From: Acanthacorydalis orientalis
Lineage: Eukaryota; Arthropoda; Insecta; Megaloptera; Corydalidae
Assembly: GCA_034766995.1 (NCBI GenBank)
Contig: CM068318.1
Span: 37,496,956 to 37,560,955, forward strand
Direction of reading: 5' to 3'
DNA: 64,000 bases
The first letter of the stretch is position 1. Each line of letters opens with the position of its first letter. Shown here piece after piece: positions 12,291 to 19,018 of this stretch. A program made the translations under genes and the position numbers. The notes under the pieces are model-generated. The model had not been told where the DNA came from. It made no database searches and was given only the letters and a program-made list of their open reading frames with translations.

Positions 12291-15200
12291 AATTTCTGAA
12301 AAAATGTTTAAATTATAGAACCTCCAGTTGTTAAAGAAATACATCCTAAAAAAGTGGAGGTAAATGAGAGTGATTCCTTCGAACTGACCTGTAATTATGA
12401 AGGAATTAAAACTGAAATACCTATAACAATAATACAGTGGAGGAAAAATGGGAAACTATTGAATGATGGTAATTATATTATATTTTATATATATTAGAAT
12501 GAATACATTTAATAAACATTCACACTTTTAAAAATAGACTTAAAGAATATATTTAATATGTTTTTTTTTCATTAAATTGACCGATTAATTATGACAATAG
12601 AAAGCAATCAATTTATCAATAATATTTATTATTCAAACTCTTATTAATCATTCCCATAGGTGTAAATGATGTAAAAAATTCCATATTAATCTTATATTCA
12701 CGAAATTTCATTGACGACTCTTATGATTTCATTAATCACTTAATTATTTATTAACAAAAATTAATCTATTTTCAATTATTTTTTAGAAAAAGATACAACT
12801 GGATACAGATTGCAGGTATTCAAAAACGATGGAAGATTACATGTGATGTCCGCTGTAGGATCTGATCAAGGACAATATCAGTGTGAAGTAATTACATCAA
12901 AACAATCACCTGTGTTAAGTACACCTGCAATGGTTGTAGTTAAAGGTAAACAAACATTAACAATTAAATTGAAAAAATTGATTATAGAAAATTGTCTTAA
13001 AAATACAAATATTAAAGATCCCTTTGCATTCCACATTTTGAAGTAGAAATTTGTTATGTAATATCGTTTTTATCAATCACTTTTCGTTTTCCTTTGACAT
13101 AATTATAATGATTTACAAAATATGTTTTGATTATTATATTAGATAATATTATACAAATATTTTTTTTATTTTCAATGAAAATCAGTCATAACAATTTATA
13201 ATATAACAAGAATTTGTTTATAATTCTTAAATAATTTCATGAAATATGTTTAATTAGATATTGAATTCTTTTTATTATAAATTTAATTTTTACTCATTTT
13301 CTTTTATTACTCACTCCCTATATACATACATACATCGTCATCATATCAGCCCTGTTAATCCACTGCTGGATAAGGCCTCTTTTCATGATTTTCCATTTAT
13401 TTGTACTTATCATGTAAGGTTTGGGATCATGACTCGCCACGATGATCCCACTTGCGTGTTGGCGAGTATTCGACAACGACACCCGGTGTTCCGGGACAGT
13501 CGCCCGTCCGAGTACTGACCGGGCCCGGCATTGCTTAACTGCGGTGCTCGGACGGGAACTGGTGTCGCTCCAGTGCCGCGTGGACATACATACATACATA
13601 CATACATACATACATAAATATATATATATATATATAAGTTAACACAACTATCTGTTTTCGAAATAAACATTGTTGCTTACGTTTTTTAATATTACAAAAT
13701 ATTAATCAGTAAAATAGTATTCCTGACCTCAACTCTTCCTTTAATACTTTTATGAATTCTTCTGCCCTACACCAATAACAATAAATGTATAACTATCTAC
13801 GTGTATTATAATATTTTAAATTATTTGCTGATTTCATTCTTCACTTGCCAGAAAACTCATTTTATTGTGCTAATTGCAGTTGGCAATTTATTCTACAACA
13901 TCAACAATCCATTTTGATTATCTACAATATCAGCTGCATGTCATATGTCAAGTTTATCTTTTTTCCTGTTTAAATTCTAAAATAATAAACCATTTCAACA
14001 ATTAATACTGTATTTACATTTATAGATAGCACAAAAAGATCTATAAGTTGTTTACTGGAAAAAAATATTTTAAGTTCAAACATACAAATTGTTTTGTTTA
14101 TTAATACATGTGAAATTCAGATTAATTTAGATACATTCCGCAGTTCTTTGAATATATATATATATATATATATATAAACATATCTTCGCCGGACTCGATC
14201 TGGATGACCGAAAAACCGGATAATCCGGAAAATTCGTGAACGACATAAATAACACAGTTTATATACATTTTATTTTATTTATTGTACATTTTATATACTT
14301 TTACAACAATATTAAGTGAAGTGAATCACTATTGAGTGAGCTTTGTGTGACGATTACGTGCTGTGCGGTCCATCATGAGTTCAGGTGATGCCGCCTCAGT
14401 TTGCCCTTCTAAGTAGAGTAACACATCGTTGTCGCTTCGTTGTGAATAAAAAATGTCCACCTTTTGGCTCTATACTACCTGCATCGTCATCAGAACTACC
14501 ATCAGTCTCCGCATTATCATTAGTTGAACAAGCCGCAATAATGTCTCGATCATTGTCACATCGCAACAACTATTTGACGTCACTGATCTCTATATCTGCA
14601 CACCCTTGTGTATTTATGAACATTCGAACAAATTCTGAAGGGTCAATATAATCGTCAATATCAACGACTTTCTAGGAAAATTGTGTAATTTTTTTTCTAT
14701 GACTTTATAGTTGTCGATTTACCCACTAACCAAATGGGTGAATCGACAACTGTAAAGTTTACATCGCTACTTCATCCTGGAACCTGGTTGGTTCCAGGAT
14801 GAAGCAGCGATATAAATTACGTCCTTGATGTTGATTGAATTAAAAATGGAGACTACGTCTCTTTCTTCATTTTTTTCAGCTTCCTGTTCAATAAATTTGA
14901 TGGGAAACTACTTTCTGTAACAGTTTAAAGTTTTAAGAACTCTCTGATCCGTGGATTATATTAATGCTGTTACATTAGGTGGAAGAAATTTAACTTTGAT
15001 ATCCCCATTAATCAGTTCTTCTTCTATTGGGTGAGATGGAGCATTGTGAACTAATAATATCGCTTTCAATGAAAATCCTTTTTAAGTGACTTTGTACACT
15101 TGGCACGAAATTGTGAAAAAACCATTCTTCAAAAATCGCGCTATCCATCCAACCACTTTTCAGGGACTCGTAAACAACTGACAAAAAAGAAATGTCTATG

Positions 15201-15671
15201 TTTTAAAACACTTGACTTAACAGATTTCCCAATCAATACAAGGGATAATTTCTGTTTCCCTGAAGTATTAATACAAGCAAACTATGTGGTCTTCTCTTTG
15301 CTTTTTTGTAGCCTCTAGCTGAATCTTCTTATTTCGAAGCTAAAGTTTTTCCTGCTAGCATCTTGTAAAAAAGACCAATTTAAACATATAAATTTAATCC
15401 GCATAAACCGGATTAACGGGATACGAATTAACGGGGTTCCACTGTACATATATGTATATATAAATGTGGGCGGCAAAGTCCGACTTTGTTCAGCCGTCGT
15501 CAGTTAAAGTTCGACATTAACTAGTAAATTTATATCCTGATTTATAAAATTAAAATTAGATTATCCTCATCCTTTTTGATCCGGCCAAGCGTAGGTATAT
15601 AGCCATGAGTAGAGGTTCTACTTCGGACTTTGACTGACGACGGCCGGACAAAGTTGAACTTTGCCGGCCAC

Positions 15672-15737
<66 letters not shown>

Positions 15738-18700
15738 GTAATTGAACGGATAAACAGCAAACTTTATTGTATGTAAAGTTACAAAAGTAATAATAAATAA
15801 ATATAAAAAGGTAGAAAATATGGATGCTACAGTGGAGCACGGCGTCGTCACTGTAGTCCGAGGCGGTTCTTGTTGTACTGTTAAATAAAATAAAACTAAA
15901 TTTTATTGTTAAGTAAATATTGTATAGGGCCTGTCTGGCCGGTATGATTACGGGTTTTACAGCGGTGCCCTTACCGTTGCCGGTATTTAACCGCTTTTAG
16001 GAATTGAGTGTGGTGTGTTGTGTTATTGAAATTTTTATTATTGTCCATGCGAGTTTTCCGGGAAAAATTTTCAAAAAACCGGGGATAGTTGTACTGTCTG
16101 TTCTGTACTCTTTTCTGTACTGTACTGATCGGTTACTGATTGTTACTGTTATATTCTATTGAGTCTCAATTGTTGTTGTTAATTATTGTATTTTATTCTG
16201 CCTGTGATGCACCATTGTCGCCAGCTGTGCACACGTGCTTTTGAGCGGTGCCAAGTACATGCCACAAGGCGGTGCATTAAGGGCGATTGATTGTTGATTG
16301 AATGGAGGGTATGAGTGTGCACTGGTCTCGGGATTACAAGAATCCCGAACATATATATATATATATATAATTTACAATCTTTTCAAGTGATTGAAATTTT
16401 AATTTTCTCTATTCATTTTTACATATCTTTTACTTTTTTCAGAAAAATTGAAATTTTCACCTCCACCGGTAAACAAAAGATTAGAATTGGGTTCAACTGC
16501 AAAAATACATTGTAAAGCACTAGGAGGTAGTGGCAATCCAGTTGTAAAATGGATAAAATTAATTCACTCTAAAAAGTCAAAAGACGGGAAAGCAATTGAA
16601 GTCAATGAGAATATTGATGAAAGTTTACCAACCCACGTTAGCGATATAAATGGAACACTTTTGTTTAACAGTGTTCAGTTCGATGATGCCGGAAATTATA
16701 GCTGTGTTGCAAAAGACGGCGATGAAAATATTAATGTTACAATTAAACTTGATGTTGTTGGTATGTTTAAGAATGTTTCTACCTTCCAAATGTACAGATA
16801 GCTATAGAAGAAATGATAGAATATTTCTATAATTTTTTTTTCTTTCAGTTGCTCCCAAATTCAATGTTATTCCTTTGAATCCAACAGAAGCAATAGAAGG
16901 AACATCAGCAATGATACATTGTATGGTAGATGGTGATCCGAAACCAACAATATATTGGGATAAAAATTTAAAAATGAATGATTTTGATCATTCGAGGTAT
17001 ATTTTTATATTCAGAAATTAATTTTAATACTCACAGTTAATTTTTTAAGAAACCGAAAATAAAAGCAATATATTAACTTGTACTAGTATTTTAATTACTT
17101 GTTTTAATTTTTCAACTCTTAAATAACATTTTAAATTTGTTAATGATTATTATAAGAAAATAAAATATTTGTAATTATGTCTTCTTAATTTCATCCAATT
17201 AGGTTTCAAGTTCTTGAAAATGGCTCTTTATTTATAAACGAAGTACATTTAGAGGATGAAAATAATTACGGATGTACTGCAGGCAACAGTGCTGGTTTGA
17301 ATCGAAAAGAAGCCAGATTAGTAGTAAAAAGTAAGTTAATTTTATATTATAAATACTAAAAAAATATCTACATGAAGTATTTCCTTCTATTTGAATGTAA
17401 TTATATGTTTAATTTCCTTAATTTCGAATCATTGAATAGACATAAACTGAATTTTTTCTTAAATGCATAAAATTTAGCAGGAGACGGATTTCGAGCTAAC
17501 GGTGATATCGATCCAGAAAGTGAAGGAGCGATGATTACAAAAGCAGTTTTAATTACTACGAGTGTGGCAGCAGCCTACATGATACTCGTGGTTGGGCTGA
17601 TGCTATGGTGTAGGTATAGAAGAAAAGCTAGAAAACTGGGAAATGCAGAAGGTAAGCAGCAGAAAATTATAAAGCGTCTACATTTTTGAATATTTATGTT
17701 ATAAATACGATAGAAATTTTTTCTTTGATAGAAGGCAAGAATGAAAATGAAGAAATAACGAAAGATAATCAAGAAACGACAAAAGAAGTAATCGATACCA
17801 CTAGCGGACCATCGGAACAGCAATCGATCAAATTGAAGAAACCGCATTCACAAACGAACGGTGATACTCAGAAGAGTGATAGTGCTGATACAGCGTACTC
17901 ACATAGTTCAGGACATAGCAAGAAATCAAAATCGAACTATGACAAATTACAAATTAACAGAGATTGTCTTACGGATATGTTATTAATCGGTTCGTATTAT
18001 TTTCAATACACAGAGTAATTACTGAAATGCGCATTTGCTTATATTTTAAATATTACATTTTAGGCCGTGGTGAATTTGGTGAAATCATGGTTGGAAAACT
18101 ATTGGCTACGTCTGGAAAGAGAAATTCTTCAGTCCCAGAAGAACCTGCAGAACCTCAATCGGTTTTGATTAAATCTTTGATAGAATCTAAAGATGAAAAT
18201 GCATTGAGTGAATTTAAACGACAGATTGATTTGTTCAGTAAGACAGCTCATGAAAATGTTGTTAAACTCATGGGATTGTCTCGAGAAACTGAACCGCATT
18301 ACATACTATTAGAATATACTGATTGGGTAAACATTTTCACTATAATTAGTACTAATTAGACATTTTATATATAGAACTATATATTTTTTTAATTTTGATT
18401 GAGAAATATTAATATTCAACTTATTTGTTTATTCAGGGTGATTTGAAACGTTTCCTAGTAGCTACGAGTAAGGAATCAATAGACAAGAACACAAACAATC
18501 CTGCTCCGCCTCCGTTATCTGTCACACAAGTTGTTTCAGTTGCACTTCAGTTAGCACGAGGCATGGAGCACATTGCAGATCAGCGATTAGTTCACAAAGA
18601 TCTCGCCGCAAGGAACTGTCTCATTTCGAGTACGATTTGTGCAAAGGTGTCGCTGTCAGCTATGACGAAAGATGTTTATCGAGAAGAATATTGCAAACAT

Positions 18701-19018
18701 GTCAATAGCGTAATACCTTTAAGATGGTTACCGTTCGAAGCAGTGTACGAAGATGATTACAGTACTAAAAGTGATATTTGGTCTTGGTCGTGTACCGTTT
18801 GGGAATTATTCCATCAAGGAGCTCTTCCGTTCAGAGATCTCAGCGATACCACTGTGCTGGCACAGTTGAAATCACATTCTTTAGAATGGTCACCGCATAA
18901 AGCGACACCTCCAGAGTTAGCTGAGTTACAAAAGTTATGTTGGACTGAAAATCCAGCAGGAAGGCCAACATTCACAACAGTCGTTCAGAAATTAACAGAA
19001 ATAATGAATAGTCTGTGA
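3625..19018 (+). CDS. otk: Off-track/PTK7-like receptor pseudokinase, 15 exons, 5' end missing
   Basis: Spliced CDS: 3625-3748, 3840-4000, 7835-7979, 9181-9317, 9381-9535, 12029-12170, 12319-12468, 12787-12945, 16443-16760, 16849-16996, 17203-17330, 17481-17651, 17732-17989, 18064-18326, 18437-19018. All junctions are AG/GT and keep one frame for 1012 residues, numbered here from the first whole codon. Six Ig domains (about 1-589) are followed by a membrane helix (about 610-632), a hydrophilic linker and a kinase-like domain (about 725-1012). The kinase marks are degenerate: GRGEFG loop at 732-737, Lys768 kept, HKD for HRD at 872-874, and Leu-Ser-Ala where DFG should be. This is the PTK7/Off-track architecture. 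Family members are single-pass co-receptors in Wnt/planar-polarity and semaphorin signalling and lack normal kinase activity. Vertebrate PTK7 has seven Ig domains; I count six. Only the signal-peptide exon seems missing, since PTK7 family proteins are about 1030-1070 residues long. Confidence 0.95.
3840..4000 (+). CDS. otk: otk exon b: second half of Ig domain 1
   Basis: It follows a 91-bp intron with acceptor TTCCCCAG and has donor CCAG|GTTAG. It encodes residues 41-94 with the closing Ig signature [14 protein letters not shown]. The last base starts a split Asp codon completed in the next exon. The following intron is 3.8 kb and full of tandem and transposon repeats. Confidence 0.94.
4283..4350 (-). 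repeat. Mariner-like transposase C-terminal remnant
   Basis: The minus strand reads [19 protein letters not shown], which resembles the extreme C-terminus of a mariner/Tc1 transposase. Nothing further is preserved. Confidence 0.45.
4608..4822 (-). mobile_element. Mariner family A, 5' end fragment
   Basis: It matches the first 200 bp of the complete family A copies (leader and start of the HTH frame), with the family terminus at 4790-4822. The other side is cut off exactly at the (TA)n run ending at 4607. Confidence 0.75.
5696..6715. repeat. Six-copy tandem array with higher-order structure
   Basis: Units start at TTGTTCATAATA: 5696, 5888, 6080, 6255, 6469 and 6641. Each is about 110 bp of unique sequence followed by a variable TA run. 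Units 3 and 5 share variants such as TATTGTTGATTC. Units 4 and 6 share CATACATGTATGCATATATA and the downstream variant ATAGATGGACATT. So units 3+4 were duplicated as a pair, period about 387 bp. It lies in the otk intron 4001-7834. Confidence 0.9.
6960..7075 (+). repeat. Dispersed GC-richer repeat end (family F), copy 1
   Basis: It shares a core with 25030-25150 (inverted) and more weakly with 62930-63005: a stretch like GGTTGGTGAGCGTAGCGAGG about 25 bp from the end, then a terminus against a TA run. Class unknown. The inverted copy ends CCCCTAG, which would fit a Helitron-type CTRR end, but this copy ends CCCTTG. Confidence 0.6.
7076..7138. repeat. (TA)n microsatellite
   Basis: Uninterrupted TA run directly at the end of the GC-richer repeat at 6960-7075. 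Confidence 0.95.
7429..7508 (+). mobile_element. 80-bp mariner miniature (family A), copy 1
   Basis: It begins TTAGATCGGTATGAAAATAA and ends CGCAATTATTTTTCTACCAA-CCTA, the two family A termini joined with only about 25 bp between them. Length and junction match the copies at 21449 and 51331. Confidence 0.85.
7835..7979 (+). CDS. otk: otk exon c: first half of Ig domain 2
   Basis: The acceptor is TTTTATTTTAG and the donor AG|GTATAA. It encodes residues 95-142 beginning [11 protein letters not shown], with the first Ig cysteine in NMDCVYK and the tryptophan in VVQWFFK. The split Arg codon AG|A joins to the exon at 9181. Confidence 0.93.
8307..8402. repeat. Direct repeat copy 1 (pair with 8762-8857)
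   Basis: About 96 bp starting GTACACTATTTTATTAG, nearly identical to 8762-8857. Both copies follow a (TA)n run (8268-8306 and 8699-8761). The second copy continues into the dispersed repeat family D. Confidence 0.85.
8762..8985. repeat. Direct repeat copy 2 continuing into dispersed family D
   Basis: The first 96 bp repeat 8307-8402. From about 8858 it carries the family D core (GATTGTTGCTTATAAGCG, then GATGCCATTATT). Related cores occur near 9740-9860, 42855-42985, 44525-44625, 45885-46045, 46540-46625, 48805-48905 and 54685-54795. Confidence 0.7.
9181..9317 (+). CDS. otk: otk exon d: second half of Ig domain 2
   Basis: The acceptor is TTTGTTACAG and the donor T|GTGAGA. It encodes residues 143-188 with the signature DEGIYSCVG followed by a basic/polar strand. 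Only a 63-bp intron separates it from the next exon. Confidence 0.93.
9381..9535 (+). CDS. otk: otk exon e: first half of Ig domain 3
   Basis: The acceptor is TATTGTAG and the donor ACG|GTAAAT, phase 0. It encodes residues 189-240 with [10 protein letters not shown] and PKVWWRS, the first cysteine and core tryptophan of the domain. Confidence 0.93.
10085..10215 (-). repeat. Mariner transposase fragment
   Basis: It is nearly identical over about 65 bp to 10965-11030 in the mariner at 10511 (both contain GACAAAACGGTCTTCGCC). On the minus strand this is the segment before the first catalytic block, KAKTVLS-like. Confidence 0.75.
10511..11314 (-). mobile_element. Internally deleted mariner with both terminal repeats
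   Basis: The ends are TACGAGGGTCGTTTGAGAAA on the left and the inverse of TACGAGGATTGTTTGATAAG on the right. The minus strand encodes mariner blocks in order with frameshifts: [41 protein letters not shown], and [12 protein letters not shown]. About 800 bp is retained against roughly 1.3 kb for a full mariner; most of the N-terminal third is missing. It lies in the otk intron 9536-12028. Confidence 0.88.
11330..11470 (-). pseudogene. Tc1-like transposase C-terminal remnant
   Basis: The minus strand gives [20 protein letters not shown] and, after one frameshift, QLSNINPI then TVWTK. These correspond to Tc1 motifs around the second Asp (DNDPKH) and the third acidic residue (SPDLNPIE-LW). Only this segment is preserved, directly beside the mariner at 10511-11314. 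Confidence 0.72.
12029..12170 (+). CDS. otk: otk exon f: second half of Ig domain 3
   Basis: The acceptor is TTCTTTCTAG and the donor A|GTATGT. It encodes residues 241-287 with [16 protein letters not shown], a canonical Ig end motif. The 2.5-kb intron before it holds mariner and Tc1 remnants. Confidence 0.94.
12319..12468 (+). CDS. otk: otk exon g: first half of Ig domain 4
   Basis: The acceptor is AAATTATAG and the donor GATG|GTAATT. It encodes residues 288-337 beginning [10 protein letters not shown], with FELTCNYEG and IIQWRKNGK. The preceding intron is only 148 bp and contains a short TA run. Confidence 0.93.
12787..12945 (+). CDS. otk: otk exon h: second half of Ig domain 4
   Basis: The acceptor is TTATTTTTTAG and the donor AAAG|GTAAAC. 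It encodes residues 338-390 with [13 protein letters not shown], the second Ig cysteine, and ends PAMVVVK. The next intron is 3.5 kb and rich in mobile elements. Confidence 0.93.
13318..13590 (-). mobile_element. SINE with a 5S rRNA-derived head
   Basis: On the minus strand 13588-13478 aligns with insect 5S rRNA, including CCGAGCACCGCAGTTAAGCA, a GGGCCCGGTCAGTACTCGGA-type internal promoter region and GGAACACCGGGTGTC. It is followed by about 110 bp of body and a tail GGCCTTATCCAGCAGTGG-like, then GATGATGACGATG and TATG units, the kind of 3' end seen on insect LINEs/SINEs. GC content far exceeds the surrounding intron. This is the SINE3 architecture; the 5S part is too diverged to be a functional rRNA gene. 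It lies in the otk intron 12946-16442. Confidence 0.82.
13584..13638. repeat. (CATA)n/(TA)n microsatellite
   Basis: CATA tetranucleotides followed by a TA run, abutting the 5S end of the SINE. Confidence 0.9.
14180..15444 (-). mobile_element. Tigger/pogo-like element, decayed transposase
   Basis: The right end is the inverse of CAGTGGAACCCCGTTAATTC next to TA, a Tigger-type terminus. The left end near 14188 is a diverged counterpart. The minus strand at 15060-14930 reads [12 protein letters not shown], then [20 protein letters not shown], then [10 protein letters not shown]: the DDE block of CENP-B/jerky-type transposases, with His where the second catalytic Asp should be and a stop after TALI. 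Further C-terminal pieces lie near 14640-14380. Non-coding. Confidence 0.88.
14702..14811. repeat. Two adjacent palindromes inside the Tigger element
   Basis: Arms 14702-14725/14735-14758 are 24 bp with two mismatches and a 9-bp spacer. Arms 14763-14784/14790-14811 are 22 bp with one mismatch and a 5-bp spacer. Only 4 bp separate the two. Confidence 0.92.
15462..15675. mobile_element. 214-bp MITE with about 49-bp terminal inverted repeats
   Basis: The left arm starts AAATGTGGGCGGCAAAGT and the right arm ends with the inverse of AAATGTGGCCGGCAAAGT. The match extends to CGTCGTCAGT on both sides. It is flanked by TA-rich DNA, the right side being the run 15676-15736. Superfamily unknown. Confidence 0.88.
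15737..16340. other. GC-richer unassigned segment
   Basis: About 600 bp with higher GC than its surroundings and many GT/TACTG stretches, between a TA run and the otk acceptor at 16442. There is no open frame or terminal repeat. It probably belongs to a decayed mobile element. Confidence 0.35.
16443..16760 (+). CDS. otk: otk exon i: whole Ig domain 5
   Basis: The acceptor is TTTTTTCAG and the donor GTTG|GTATGT. At 318 bp it encodes a complete Ig domain, residues 391-496, unlike the others, which are split over two exons. Visible motifs are [17 protein letters not shown] and [14 protein letters not shown] lysine-rich insertion ([12 protein letters not shown]) lies between the two sheets. Confidence 0.95.
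16849..16996 (+). CDS. otk: otk exon j: first half of Ig domain 6
   Basis: The acceptor is TTTCTTTCAG and the donor TCGAG|GTATAT. It encodes residues 497-545, beginning VAPKFNVIP, with [14 protein letters not shown] and IYWDKN. The preceding intron is 88 bp. Confidence 0.94.
17203..17330 (+). CDS. otk: otk exon k: second half of Ig domain 6
   Basis: The acceptor is CAATTAG and the donor AAAA|GTAAGT. It encodes residues 546-588. It contains [16 protein letters not shown], the closing cysteine of the membrane-proximal Ig domain, and ends ARLVVK. Confidence 0.94.
17481..17651 (+). CDS. otk: otk exon l: stalk and transmembrane helix
   Basis: It encodes residues 589-645: a short acidic stalk, a hydrophobic stretch from [12 protein letters not shown] through [11 protein letters not shown], then the stop-transfer cluster RYRRKARK. 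The acceptor region reads TTTAGCAG, so 17478 and 17481 are both possible starts three bases apart. Both keep the frame; the choice changes the junction residues from Arg to Thr-Gly. The donor is GAAG|GTAAGC. Confidence 0.94.
17732..17989 (+). CDS. otk: otk exon m: cytoplasmic juxtamembrane linker and start of kinase domain
   Basis: The acceptor is TTTGATAG and the donor ATCG|GTTCGT, a weaker donor than its neighbours. It encodes residues 646-731: a charged low-complexity linker rich in Lys, Glu, Ser and Thr, then the kinase lead-in [18 protein letters not shown]. The last codon is the first glycine of the nucleotide loop, split across the intron. Confidence 0.92.
18064..18326 (+). CDS. otk: otk exon n: kinase N-lobe
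   Basis: The acceptor is TACATTTTAG and the donor TGG|GTAAAC. It encodes residues 732-819 with the loop [12 protein letters not shown], an extended Ser/Pro/Glu insertion, VLIKSL with the conserved lysine, and [20 protein letters not shown]. The alphaC position that is normally Glu reads Gln785 ([11 protein letters not shown]). Confidence 0.94.
18437..19018 (+). CDS. otk: otk exon o: kinase C-lobe, stop codon
   Basis: The acceptor is TTTATTCAG. It encodes residues 820-1012 and stops at TGA 19016-19018. Landmarks are GDLKRFLV, the catalytic-loop equivalent [23 protein letters not shown] where an active kinase would have [13 protein letters not shown] for the APE region, and the C-lobe helices [14 protein letters not shown] and [12 protein letters not shown]. 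The domain fold is intact although the catalytic aspartate motif is lost, as expected for a PTK7 pseudokinase. Confidence 0.96.
   Translation, partial: GDLKRFLVATSKESIDKNTNNPAPPPLSVTQVVSVALQLARGMEHIADQRLVHKDLAARNCLISSTICAKVSLSAMTKDVYREEYCKHVNSVIPLRWLPFEAVYEDDYSTKSDIWSWSCTVWELFHQGALPFRDLSDTTVLAQLKSHSLEWSPHKATPPELAELQKLCWTENPAGRPTFTTVVQKLTEIMNSL

Noticed and set aside
13478..13588. Functional 5S rRNA gene
   Set aside because: Several changes at conserved positions and fusion to a SINE body and tail make it a retroposon head, not a 5S gene.
13261..13670. Four overlapping open frames on both strands
   Set aside because: They run through the 5S-headed SINE and its CATA/TA flanks; GC-rich non-coding RNA-derived sequence gives chance frames.
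16315..16515. Open frame of 66 codons overlapping otk exon i
   Set aside because: It starts in the intron, crosses a TA run and uses the wrong frame for the Ig domain.
17575..17847. Minus-strand open frame of 90 codons
   Set aside because: Antisense shadow of the otk transmembrane and linker exons.
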